Shown in pieces: positions 1 through 7,645 of a stretch of DNA of 10,346 bases. Both the position numbers and the translations under genes were made by a program. The DNA lies in NCBI GenBank assembly GCA_016780435.1, contig JADHLU010000021.1:1-10346 (forward strand), in the 5' to 3' direction. This stretch comes from Flavobacteriaceae bacterium. GTDB lineage: Bacteria > Bacteroidota > Bacteroidia > Flavobacteriales > Flavobacteriaceae. Each line of letters opens with the position of its first letter. Within the stretch, counting starts at the first letter, position 1. The notes below the pieces were generated by a model. It saw nothing but the letters and a program-made list of their open reading frames with translations, did no database searches and was not told where the DNA came from.

Positions 1-3000
1 ACTAAATCATCACTGAAATCTACCGTTTCAGAGATTAAAGGAATAAACAAACTGCTTCCTTGTTTCGTTTCCGCATCTACAGTGATGATCGTGTTTTGAG
101 GATTTCCTTTCACTGAACCCACTCCTGACACAAAACCGGTTCCGTAATACAAGGCATCTTCACGTTGTCGCGTTTTTAAAACAAGCGAAGCCTCGCTTAA
201 GGTTTTGACGTTTAAGTCAAACTGAAAATTTTTAAGTCCTTGATGGTAAATGAATCCATCTATTTCAGTAGCGGTATCAAATTCGGTATCCACTAGCTTG
301 AAATGGTCGAAGTAAAAATCAGTGCCGTTCAAGCGAATTTGGGGTGAATTGGCAATCTTAAAATCTACACCTAGGTAGGGAAAGCTCAGTCCGGCATCTT
401 CTAGATTAAGTGTGCCCACTAACTCAGGCTGCTCTAAGGTGTTTACCAGACTGATAGATCCACTTGCAAGCCCTCTTAGGTTCGAAAATGTGGTTGTTCC
501 TAATTCAGAAAAAGGAGAAATATCAAACTGAGCAAGTCGCGCATCTATATCCAAATCAAAAGAGCCGTTTTCGGTTTGGTTGAGAATTCCAGAAAGCTCG
601 AGAGCGGCACGACCAGAATTTAGCACGTCCGCCTGCAGGGTAAAAATATCGGCATTGGCACTACCCAAAACCACTCCGTTAAAGAAGCCCACAAACTTAT
701 TGTTAACCAATAAATCTTCTACACTCAAGTTGAATCTGGGCTCGTACCTTTTGCCCTGTTTCTTAAACTGAAGTAGCCCTGTCGCGTTTCCTTTGAGCGA
801 TAGGTTCTTGATCTCGGGAGTAATGGTCTCAATAGGTGCATTTTCGAGCTCTAGGCTAATTGCGTAATTGTCGTTGCCATTATAGCCTCCGTATATCGAA
901 AGATAGCCGTTATCGAGTGTCTTTAGGTCGAGGCGGTCGAGGGATACACTTCGGCGGTTAAAGTCAACGATAAACTCCGCCCGCTTCTCTATAGCCCACT
1001 GGTACTGCTTTAGTGTGAAGCGCGACGGATCAATAGCTATGAGCAGTTGATCGTCAGAGAGGCGATTCCAACTTGAATTCACTAAAAATCGATCGGCTTT
1101 TGCTCCGGTAGTGGAGGCCTCTAATTCTAACCGATTTCCCTTAATAGTGGCATGGACTGAGGCCAGCGAAAAATAAGGGCTAAGCAGCGACTCGGCCTCT
1201 AAAACAAAGCCTCCTGAAGGGTTACTGAAAGCGCGAAGTTGCTTCATGTCGAAGACATCGTAACTAAATTGAGAGAGTTTAATATCTGACTTCAATTTTC
1301 CATCAGTATAACGCAAGTAACCACTCACCTCAGGTAAAACCGTAGAGCCCTCGATCAATTCAACCCACCTATCTCCGGTTTGAATATCGGCATCCAATTG
1401 AAGTGTTCGGGGAAATTTTAATTGACTAACGGCTTGCTGCCAATCAAAGAGATGGTAATTTCCAGATGCCTGAAGATTGACAAAGTCTTCTGAAACCACT
1501 ATGAATTGCCGCTCTGTTCGACCCAGTGCGGTATGACTCATACGCATTGATCCGACTTCTACGATAGCGCGGTTAAGCGGATAGAAAAGCAAAGCGTCTA
1601 AGTTTAGCTGACCTTGTATGTCGCTTAATGAACTCCCCCAAAGCGAAAATGAGGCCGCAGTGCTGAAGGGCAGGGCTTCAAAATCAGGGGTGCTCATTAG
1701 GGCGTTTAACCGATTTACATCAACCTTACCTTCAATCGAATAACGGTCTTTGACTTTTTCATAGTCAAATAGGGCCTCAAATGATTGCCCAGGCACTTCA
1801 CTTGAAATGGCCATAGTATAGCCAGAGTCAATGGGCAGAGCTTCCCATTTTATGCGTTCTAGACTTGGACCTTGGTCAAAATCAATTCGGCGGATATTCG
1901 CATTGAGCTCAAACGGATAACCCTTTTTGCGATTAGCCTCAACAGAGGCAGAAAGTCTTTGGGTTGCCCCTTTCAACAGCCATTTGATAGGAAAAGACTG
2001 AACATCTAGTTGCAGCAACTCTTGCTGCCCCATACGATTAAACGAAGCCTCAAGACTTGAGTCTCCAATAACTAAGGATGAAGAAACCGAAAGCGCATCG
2101 GGCTTTCTTGAGAGGCTTAGCGAACCTGTGATAGCCGTTCGAGGGCTCAATAGTGGTTGAAAATCAGACTGCGAGTTAAGCGTTTTGGTCAGCCAGCTGA
2201 GATCAGCCCATTGAGCTTGAATGTCTGAAAATTGCATTTCATACGACTGTGATGCTTCGTCTAGCCCTACAAATCCCCCAATTAAACCCGAGCTATTTCC
2301 CCACTGCACGCTTAACTTATTGGCAAAGAGCTTATCGCCATCACCAGACAAGCTTCCTTCAAAGTATAGCGCACGGTTTCCAAAGCCTTTTAAACCGATT
2401 GATTCTAAACGGTTTCCACTCACAAATGACTCTTTAATTAAGGCCTCCAATCGCTTCGAATCCCTGTCATAATTGAGATAAGAAAGGGCTATTGCATCCG
2501 TTTCGGTACGCAGGTTGAGTTCACTCACCACCAAGGTGTTTTCTTGAGTATCAACCGTTGCATTGGCTGTAAGTCTAGGCTCAATCACCTTGCCGTTTTT
2601 GAGATAAACTCCGTCAAACTGCAGACGACCGGCAATCTGATCCTTAGAAGCCACAACATTTACCAAGGTGATATCTTGCAACTGAAATTCGTGGGCATCA
2701 CCCTTAAACGCTTCGCTATAATCGATACGCACCGAACCCGCCCTTATAGACTTGGCCTTAAATCGCCCGCTTCTTCCCTTAGGTAGTTGATTTAAATAGT
2801 AAGCTAAACTGCTGAGCGTGTCTCCTTCATACGTCTGGACCTTTAAATAGGTCTCTCCTAGACTGTATTGTACAGCAGACGAGTTGCCCACGAAGGCGGC
2901 CAAAGAATTCCATCGACTGCTCAGAGAGCGAACATATAGAAGAGTATCTCCCTTGTGATCAGGAACAAATACGTGCTGAACGGTGGCATTTAAACTTAGC

Positions 3001-3179
3001 GGATTTACACGCACCGCATCAACGGAGAGGGTTATACCGTAGCGCCCGCTAAGGTTGTTAATCAAGCGCTGAGCAATGAGGTTTTGAACTTTAGGTGTAG
3101 ATGCCAGTAGCGTGAGTAAAAACAGCGCTACCAGTAAGGCCAAGAGTATGCGTAACCCTAAAAAGAGTCGTTTTCTCAT
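1..3179 (-). CDS. TamB-like translocation/assembly module protein (DUF490), C-terminus off the window
   Basis: The minus strand is open without a stop for 1,059 codons from the ATG at 3179 to the window edge, so the gene is partial at its C-terminus. The N-terminus is a short basic stretch (MRKRLFLGLR) followed by one hydrophobic helix (about residues 11-27), a typical inner-membrane signal anchor. The rest is a long, low-cysteine, beta-rich chain of repeating strands (for example GSLSLS, GYLRYTDGKL), as expected of the TamB/AsmA-like lipid-bridge fold. From about residue 890 it matches the Bacteroidota TamB C-terminal pattern: a GSISL strand, PELVGTLNLEDAGLSFPYLGV, then DALYYGTGFVSG near residues 1007-1018. 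TamB proteins span the periplasm and help outer-membrane protein assembly or phospholipid transport. Family members in this phylum are usually around 1,400-1,700 residues, so several hundred residues are probably missing. It is divergent from tsaD. No partner tamA is visible. Confidence 0.86.
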   Translation of the reverse strand, partial: MRKRLFLGLRILLALLVALFLLTLLASTPKVQNLIAQRLINNLSGRYGITLSVDAVRVNPLSLNATVQHVFVPDHKGDTLLYVRSLSSRWNSLAAFVGNSSAVQYSLGETYLKVQTYEGDTLSSLAYYLNQLPKGRSGRFKAKSIRAGSVRIDYSEAFKGDAHEFQLQDITLVNVVASKDQIAGRLQFDGVYLKNGKVIEPRLTANATVDTQENTLVVSELNLRTETDAIALSYLNYDRDSKRLEALIKESFVSGNRLESIGLKGFGNRALYFEGSLSGDGDKLFANKLSVQWGNSSGLIGGFVGLDEASQSYEMQFSDIQAQWADLSWLTKTLNSQSDFQPLLSPRTAITGSLSLSRKPDALSVSSSLVIGDSSLEASFNRMGQQELLQLDVQSFPIKWLLKGATQRLSASVEANRKKGYPFELNANIRRIDFDQGPSLERIKWEALPIDSGYTMAISSEVPGQSFEALFDYEKVKDRYSIEGKVDVNRLNALMSTPDFEALPFSTAASFSLWGSSLSDIQGQLNLDALLFYPLNRAIVEVGSMRMSHTALGRTERQFIVVSEDFVNLQASGNYHLFDWQQAVSQLKFPRTLQLDADIQTGDRWVELIEGSTVLPEVSGYLRYTDGKLKSDIKLSQFSYDVFDMKQLRAFSNPSGGFVLEAESLLSPYFSLASVHATIKGNRLELEASTTGAKADRFLVNSSWNRLSDDQLLIAIDPSRFTLKQYQWAIEKRAEFIVDFNRRSVSLDRLDLKTLDNGYLSIYGGYNGNDNYAISLELENAPIETITPEIKNLSLKGNATGLLQFKKQGKRYEPRFNLSVEDLLVNNKFVGFFNGVVLGSANADIFTLQADVLNSGRAALELSGILNQTENGSFDLDIDARLAQFDISPFSELGTTTFSNLRGLASGSISLVNTLEQPELVGTLNLEDAGLSFPYLGVDFKIANSPQIRLNGTDFYFDHFKLVDTEFDTATEIDGFIYHQGLKNFQFDLNVKTLSEASLVLKTRQREDALYYGTGFVSGVGSVKGNPQNTIITVDAETKQGSSLFIPLISETVDFSDDL

Positions 3180-3201
3180 TGATTATTTGCGGTTATCTTT
3201 G
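3171..3201 (+). promoter_or_regulatory. Bacteroidota-type promoter for tsaD (-33 TTTT, -7 TATCTTTG)
   Basis: TATCTTTG at 3194-3201 is a perfect match to the Bacteroidota primary-sigma -7 consensus TAnnTTTG. A TTTT at 3171-3174, three of four bases to the TTTG -33 element, lies 19 bases upstream, the usual spacing. The -7 box ends only 5 bases before the tsaD ATG, so transcription would begin at or very near the A of the start codon. The -33 element overlaps the first codons of tamB. The sites are seen; their use as a promoter is inferred. Confidence 0.55.
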
Positions 3202-3206
3202 CGACT

Positions 3207-4238
3207 ATGAGCCTTACTGAGCACCCCTTAATTCTTGCCATTGAATCTTCTTGCGACGATACTTCGGCGGCTGTTTTAAAAGGCACACAGGTGTTATCTA
3301 ATTGCATTGCTACCCAAGAAATGCATGCGCGCTATGGCGGAGTGGTTCCTGAACTAGCTTCTAGAGCTCATCAACAGCACATTGTTACAGTGGTCAAGGA
3401 GGCTCTAGATACAGCAAATATCGCTAAAAAAGACCTCTCGGCAATCGCCTTTACCAAAGGACCAGGACTCTTAGGTTCGCTGCTGGTTGGGGTTTCTTTT
3501 GCCAAATCATTGGCTCAGGCATTACACATCCCACTTATTGAGGTGAACCACATGCAGGCACACATTTTGGCTCATTTTATTGACGACGCCCACCCCAAGC
3601 CACCAAGCTTCCCCTTTTTGGCCCTGACGGTAAGCGGCGGGCACACCCAAATTGTACAGGTAAATGCGCCTGATACATTTGTATTATTGGGTCAAACCTT
3701 AGATGATGCTGTAGGAGAATGTTTTGATAAATCGGCCAAAGTTTTAGGCTTTTCTTATCCAGGCGGACCTCACGTAGACCAACTAGCCCAAATGGGCGAC
3801 CCAAACGCTTTTGAATTAAGTATTCCTTCAGTGGGCGGATTAGACTTCAGTTACAGTGGGCTTAAAACCCAATTTTCACAACTCGTGCGCAAGAACAGTT
3901 CAAAAAGTGCACATTTTGTCACCAAAAACAAGAACAACTTAGCGGCATCGCTGCAGCGAACGATCATTTCTTCTTTAGTGTTAAAGGCGCTAAAAGCGAT
4001 AGAGCAAACGGGTATACGCCAGCTAGCACTCGGCGGAGGTGTAGCCGCCAATTCTGGTTTAAGAGCAGCACTTAGATCGGCAGCCCAAGAAAAGGGCTTT
4101 GACGTATTCATACCCGAACTGCGCTACTGCACAGACAATGCGGCTATGATTGGTATTTCTGCTTATTTCAAATATTTAAAAGCCGACTTTTCCGACTTAT
4201 CGGTAAACGCTCAGGCGCGCTATTCTGTTCAACTATGA
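3207..4238 (+). CDS. tsaD: tRNA N6-adenosine threonylcarbamoyltransferase TsaD
   Basis: This 343-residue protein matches TsaD (Kae1/YgjD/Gcp family), which with TsaB and TsaE transfers threonylcarbamoyl from threonylcarbamoyl-AMP to A37 of ANN-decoding tRNAs in the cytoplasm. Visible signatures are the N-terminal ASKHA nucleotide-binding motif AIESSCDDTSA (11-21), GGVVPELASR (44-53), the metal-binding H115-x3-H119 in NHMQAH, SGGHTQ (143-148), GLDFSYSGLKT (211-221), GGGVAAN (276-282) and CTDNAAMI (308-315), whose D310 is expected to be a metal ligand. The length is normal for bacterial TsaD. The start is the first ATG after a promoter-like -7 box. The stop overlaps the rsmE start in ATGA, implying translational coupling. 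It is the first gene of the rightward cluster, and nothing appears degraded. Confidence 0.97.
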   Translation: MSLTEHPLILAIESSCDDTSAAVLKGTQVLSNCIATQEMHARYGGVVPELASRAHQQHIVTVVKEALDTANIAKKDLSAIAFTKGPGLLGSLLVGVSFAKSLAQALHIPLIEVNHMQAHILAHFIDDAHPKPPSFPFLALTVSGGHTQIVQVNAPDTFVLLGQTLDDAVGECFDKSAKVLGFSYPGGPHVDQLAQMGDPNAFELSIPSVGGLDFSYSGLKTQFSQLVRKNSSKSAHFVTKNKNNLAASLQRTIISSLVLKALKAIEQTGIRQLALGGGVAANSGLRAALRSAAQEKGFDVFIPELRYCTDNAAMIGISAYFKYLKADFSDLSVNAQARYSVQL

Positions 4239-4945
4239 GTCAACGTTTTTATGCCCCTAAGCTCGTTAAAGGTGAAAAAGAATACACCTTGGATGCGTTT
4301 GAAAGCAAACACCTCACGCGTGTATTGCGAAAAAAGGAGGGCGACAGCATTGAGTTAGGAAACGGTCAGGGAGATCTTTTCTATGGAAAAATTTTCATAT
4401 CCGATCCTAAGGCCTGCGTGGTGCACATAGACAAGTCAGTCAGCGAACCTCAACCAACCTATACCATTCACCTAGCTCTTGCCCTACTCAAAAGCAATGA
4501 CCGCTTTGAGTGGTGCCTAGAAAAGGCCACAGAGCTTGGAGTGCGCTCTATTACCCCCTTAATCGGTGCGCACTGTGAAAAGGGCAAGTTCAACAAAGAA
4601 CGGGCGCTGCGAACGCTGCAAAGTGCGTTTAAACAATCGTTAAATGCGTATATACCCGAATTAAAGCCTGAGCAGTCGGTAATCGATTACGTCGGGCTTA
4701 AGCGAAACGGTGTAACCCTGATCGGGCACTGTTATCCAGAAAACGATAAAATCGATCTGTTTCACTTGGGAGCATCATCGAGTGAATACCACCTCATGAT
4801 AGGCCCAGAGGGCGATTTCAGTCTAGACGAAGTGAAAAGAGCTGTAGAGAACAACATTAAGGCCTTCTCTTTAGGAAATCAGCGGCTTCGAACAGAGACA
4901 GCCGCGATCGTTGCGATAAATCGTATTTTGTGTGCTCAACTCTAA
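4235..4945 (+). CDS. rsmE: 16S rRNA (uracil1498-N3)-methyltransferase RsmE
   Basis: This 236-residue protein has the layout of RsmE, a SPOUT-class methyltransferase that makes m3U1498 in helix 44 of 16S rRNA using SAM. The N-terminal part (about 1-70) is the PUA-like RNA-binding domain, with HLTRVLRKKEGD at 26-37. The catalytic half has ALLKSNDRFEWCLEKATELGV (83-103), the FKQSLNAYIPEL block (132-143), and the trefoil-knot SAM-binding signatures IGPEGDFS (189-196) and LGNQRLRTETA (213-223). The family consensus is usually GPEGGF; the Asp at 194 replaces the second Gly but the loop is otherwise intact. It overlaps tsaD by 4 bases and is followed 11 bases later by the membrane-protein gene, so it is very likely co-transcribed with both. 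Confidence 0.95.
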   Translation: MSQRFYAPKLVKGEKEYTLDAFESKHLTRVLRKKEGDSIELGNGQGDLFYGKIFISDPKACVVHIDKSVSEPQPTYTIHLALALLKSNDRFEWCLEKATELGVRSITPLIGAHCEKGKFNKERALRTLQSAFKQSLNAYIPELKPEQSVIDYVGLKRNGVTLIGHCYPENDKIDLFHLGASSSEYHLMIGPEGDFSLDEVKRAVENNIKAFSLGNQRLRTETAAIVAINRILCAQL

Positions 4946-4956
4946 GCTAGCCATAA

Positions 4957-6057
4957 ATGACTCCTCAAGCACTAACCAAAGCCATTGTACAGAGTGTACT
5001 TAGCCTGATAGGGCTAGCTGCATTAGCTTATGGCATCTACCTCATTCAAGAGGTTATTGTTTACGTGTTGGTGGCGGCCATCTTAAGTCTTATCGGAAAA
5101 CCGATTGTGACGTTTCTGTCAAAGCGATTGAAGCTACCCACTATAATCGCGGTCGTCGCGACCTTAATGATTCAATTAGTTATTTTAATCGGACTGCTCG
5201 CCCTTTTTGTGCCCGTGCTCTTCAGTCAAGGAGAGCAACTGTCACTCCTAGATGTTGAAGAGCTAACGAGCAAGGCGCTGATTGCCATTGATCAACTGAA
5301 TCAAGTGGCTATTCAGCGGTTTCCTGAGTTGTCTACTCACCTGAATCTTAGAGAAGTTATCACAAGGTGGTTTGAATCGATAAATCTCGATTTTCTGCCC
5401 TATCTGTTGGAGCAGATCGGAAGCGCATTTGGAAGTTTTAGCGTCGGATTGTTCTCCGTGCTCTTTTTGGCTTTCTTCTTTCTGCGTGACCAGCGTTTGT
5501 TTAGAAGGGGAATCCTCACCCTTATCGCCGACGAAAAAGAGCAAAAGACCTTAGAATCTATTGATCAAATCGAAAAGCTGCTGACGCGCTATTTTATCGG
5601 CATCCTTTTTCAGCTTTCCATTTTACTGATCATCTACGCTGTTGCGCTCATGCTCGGAGGGGTAAAAAATGCCCTCACCATTGCCTTTCTCTGTGCCTTG
5701 TTTAATATCATCCCCTACATTGGCCCAATCATAGGGGCTGCGGTTATGCTGCTCTTAACGCTAATAGGAGACTTGAATCTTGATTTTGCTACCGAGACCC
5801 TGCCTAAGCTGTACTATGTTTTAGGCGGAGTAGTCATCGGACAGCTCATTGACAACTTCTTTTCTCAACCATTTATCTACGCTAAAAGTGTCAAATCGCA
5901 TCCGATCGAAATCTTTTTGGTGATTCTATGCTCAGGGCTGATCTTCGGAATAGTGGGTATGATTGTGGCCGTTCCGGTGTACACGAGTATCAAGGTGATC
6001 TTAAAAGTTTTTTACCGCGAACATTCGTGGGTGCAAAAGCTCACTAAAGACCTCTAG
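4957..6057 (+). CDS. AI-2E family transporter (PerM/YdiK-like membrane protein)
   Basis: The 366-residue product is an integral membrane protein of the AI-2E/PerM family (formerly UPF0118). Hydrophobic segments lie at about 10-30, 33-52, 62-90, 155-176, 210-234, 240-270, 285-300 and 315-348. A soluble loop occupies roughly 92-150. Family signatures are clear: FNIIPYIGPIIGA (249-261), GQLIDNFFSQPFIYAKSVKSHP (295-316) and IFGIVGMIVAVPVY (329-342). Members have been proposed to export autoinducer-2 or act as cation/proton antiporters. The true substrate cannot be read from sequence, and AI-2 export should not be assumed. It sits between rsmE (11-bp gap) and the methyltransferase gene, whose ATG directly follows its TAG stop. 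That placement shows co-transcription but gives no functional clue. Confidence 0.92.
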   Translation: MTPQALTKAIVQSVLSLIGLAALAYGIYLIQEVIVYVLVAAILSLIGKPIVTFLSKRLKLPTIIAVVATLMIQLVILIGLLALFVPVLFSQGEQLSLLDVEELTSKALIAIDQLNQVAIQRFPELSTHLNLREVITRWFESINLDFLPYLLEQIGSAFGSFSVGLFSVLFLAFFFLRDQRLFRRGILTLIADEKEQKTLESIDQIEKLLTRYFIGILFQLSILLIIYAVALMLGGVKNALTIAFLCALFNIIPYIGPIIGAAVMLLLTLIGDLNLDFATETLPKLYYVLGGVVIGQLIDNFFSQPFIYAKSVKSHPIEIFLVILCSGLIFGIVGMIVAVPVYTSIKVILKVFYREHSWVQKLTKDL

Positions 6058-7269
6058 ATGAATCCGCGTTTAACTGAAGAATCTGTTCAGCAGTTTATCA
6101 GCAAACAATCGCCTGTCGATGTGGCCAAATTGGTGTTTCAACCTCCTCTTTTTGACGGAATTGCCAATGCCGAAATTGTATACCAACTAGAGGCCCGAGA
6201 AAAGCTTCGAAAGAAGCAGCCTGAATGGGCTGAAACCGATGGGCTAATCTTCGCCCCGCCCAAGGCTATTGAGCAATGTAGCTCACTATTTACCGCAGCG
6301 TACAAAGCTGAAGTGGCTAGCACCTTAGTCAACGGGGGCGCTCACACGGCCGTAGATTTGACCGCAGGTTTCGGGGTCGACACCCATGCCTTTAGTAAAA
6401 GCTTCGGCACGGTAGTAGCTGTTGAAAAAGATGCGCAACTTGCTGAGCTGAGTAGGCATAATTTTAAGCAACTCAATGCCCTAAACATTGAGGTGCGCAC
6501 GGCCTCTGCCGAGGCCTATGTGACCGATATGCCCCAAGTCGATTTTCTCTTTTTAGACCCTGACAGGCGCGATGAGACCGGTGCTAAACGAATCGGATTT
6601 GAGTATTATGCACCTAACATCATTGAGCAGTACGCTAGCCTGCTCAGCAAGGCACGCTTGATAGGCATTAAAGTATCGCCGATGATAGACTTGAGCTATG
6701 CCAAAAAGCACCTACCCGACCTAATTCGTGTAGATCTGATTTCGGTCGAGAACGAATTAAAGGAACTCGTTTTATGGCTTAGTCGTGAACAACAATCAAC
6801 TCAAATAAAGCTTGTGCACGCCTTTCTATTTAAGCATAAACCGCCACAATTGGTTGAAGAACTAGCAACCGGTTCAGACGCTTTTGATAAACCTCTTTTG
6901 CCTTTTGAGGAAGCCAGTTATCTGATAGATCCGGCTGCAGCATTTGTAAAATCGAGACGTTTCAGCGGTCTGCTTGAGCGCCATCCCCAACTGCATTTCG
7001 CCAATAACAGCAGTTTCTTGTTGACTGCTAAGGAAGTCGTTCACGGAGTTCCAGGGAGGCTGTTTCACATCCAAGAGCTGATACCCTATTCAAAAAAGAA
7101 TCTAAAGCGATTTAGTAAAAACGCCTTTAGTGTGCAGGTAAAGGGGCGGAAGCAACGTGCCGATGAGGTGCGAAAAGCGCTGAATCTTAAAGAGAGTGAA
7201 AACGAGTTTTTATTTCTAGTGGGTAGCGATCCCGGCTTAATTATCAGGGCTACCAAAGTGAACAATTAA
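6058..7269 (+). CDS. Class I SAM-dependent methyltransferase with THUMP-like C-terminal domain
   Basis: This 403-residue protein has a Rossmann-type methyltransferase core with motif I VDLTAGFGVDTHAF (99-112), an acidic motif II end VEKD (122-125), and a motif IV-like FLDPDRRD (165-172). An N-terminal helical region (1-90) carries the LxxPPLFDGI and GLIFAPPKAIEQCS blocks. The C-terminal part (about 295-400), with FLLTAKEVVHGVPGRLFHI and a KAL-LKE-ENEFLFLVGSD segment, matches the THUMP-like domain of a Bacteroidota family usually annotated only as a class I methyltransferase. By analogy with THUMP enzymes the target is probably an RNA, perhaps tRNA, but the substrate is unknown. A DPDRR motif rather than DPPY/NPPF argues against simply calling it an N6-adenine or m2G enzyme. 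The ATG follows the preceding stop with no gap. It is the fourth gene of the tsaD cluster. Confidence 0.85.
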   Translation: MNPRLTEESVQQFISKQSPVDVAKLVFQPPLFDGIANAEIVYQLEAREKLRKKQPEWAETDGLIFAPPKAIEQCSSLFTAAYKAEVASTLVNGGAHTAVDLTAGFGVDTHAFSKSFGTVVAVEKDAQLAELSRHNFKQLNALNIEVRTASAEAYVTDMPQVDFLFLDPDRRDETGAKRIGFEYYAPNIIEQYASLLSKARLIGIKVSPMIDLSYAKKHLPDLIRVDLISVENELKELVLWLSREQQSTQIKLVHAFLFKHKPPQLVEELATGSDAFDKPLLPFEEASYLIDPAAAFVKSRRFSGLLERHPQLHFANNSSFLLTAKEVVHGVPGRLFHIQELIPYSKKNLKRFSKNAFSVQVKGRKQRADEVRKALNLKESENEFLFLVGSDPGLIIRATKVNN

Positions 7270-7271
7270 TG

Positions 7272-7279
7272 TATCTTCG
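7272..7279 (+). promoter_or_regulatory. Possible -7 promoter element (TATCTTCG) for the small membrane protein
   Basis: TATCTTCG differs by one base from the Bacteroidota -7 consensus TAnnTTTG and ends 8 bases before the ATG at 7288. That is the same arrangement as at tsaD. I see no good TTTG -33 element at the expected 17-21 base spacing, so this is weak. The gene may instead be read from the upstream operon. Confidence 0.3.
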
Positions 7280-7287
7280 TCAGTACA

Positions 7288-7527
7288 ATGGAAGCATTCG
7301 ACTATTTTAAAATCGCACTCATCGTTGGCGCTTCGGCTATTGCCGTAGTAGTGATTTATAAAATTCTCAAGATTATTCTTACGCCGCTTCGCATTCTAAT
7401 CCGCTTTATTTTGGCCTTGATCGCCTTCGCAGTTTTGGCCCATTTCATAGCCGACTACTTCGGCTACGACCTGCTTGGGATGTTACTGAAACTCATCGAG
7501 CAGCCTTCGCAAACAGTGATAATTTAG
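7288..7527 (+). CDS. Small two-helix membrane protein, function unknown
   Basis: I do not recognise this 79-residue protein. It is strongly hydrophobic, with one predicted membrane segment at about residues 8-27 (IALIVGASAIAVVVIYKI) and a second at about 36-55 (ILIRFILALIAFAVLAHFI). A short basic linker (KIILTPLRILIR) lies between them, and the C-terminal tail (ADYFGYDLLGMLLKLIEQP) is amphipathic. No signal-peptide cleavage site or catalytic motif is visible. It lies 18 bp after the methyltransferase stop, with a weak promoter-like motif in the gap, so it could be the last cistron of the cluster or separately expressed. Codon use resembles the upstream genes, which supports a real core gene rather than chance. 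A hairpin follows shortly after its stop. Confidence 0.65.
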   Translation: MEAFDYFKIALIVGASAIAVVVIYKILKIILTPLRILIRFILALIAFAVLAHFIADYFGYDLLGMLLKLIEQPSQTVII

Positions 7528-7533
7528 CTTTAA

Positions 7534-7565
7534 GTCTAAGAAAATGCTGCTGCACAGCACTTAGG
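7534..7565. repeat. Palindromic intergenic element / possible terminator (short copy)
   Basis: TGCTG (7545-7549) pairs with CAGCA (7555-7559) around a 5-base loop. Outside this, CTAAG (7536-7540) pairs with CTTAG (7560-7564), with the AAAA at 7541-7544 bulged on one side. No T-run follows on the plus strand. On the minus strand the inner hairpin is followed by TTTTCTTAGA, so it looks more like a leftward terminator. The GTCTAA and AAGAAAATGCTGCTG blocks (7534-7552) recur on the same strand at 9033-9056, after the peptidase gene, with 5 bases missing here. Confidence 0.5.
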
Positions 7566-7645
7566 ATAATTAGGTAATAACAACTTAGATATATGCATAC
7601 TCATTCGTTTAGCCCTATGTTGTATCACATTAAAAACTAATCATC

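Noticed and set aside
580..771. Plus-strand 63-codon frame
   Set aside because: Antisense shadow of the TamB-like gene, low-complexity and unrecognisable.
2221..2786. Several plus-strand open frames of 60-80 codons
   Set aside because: They are antisense to the continuous TamB-like frame, have no family signature and no promoter-like motif.
4957..6057. Calling the membrane protein a proven autoinducer-2 exporter and the window a quorum-sensing locus
   Set aside because: The family name is historical and members include probable ion antiporters. No lux-type or other signalling gene is nearby.
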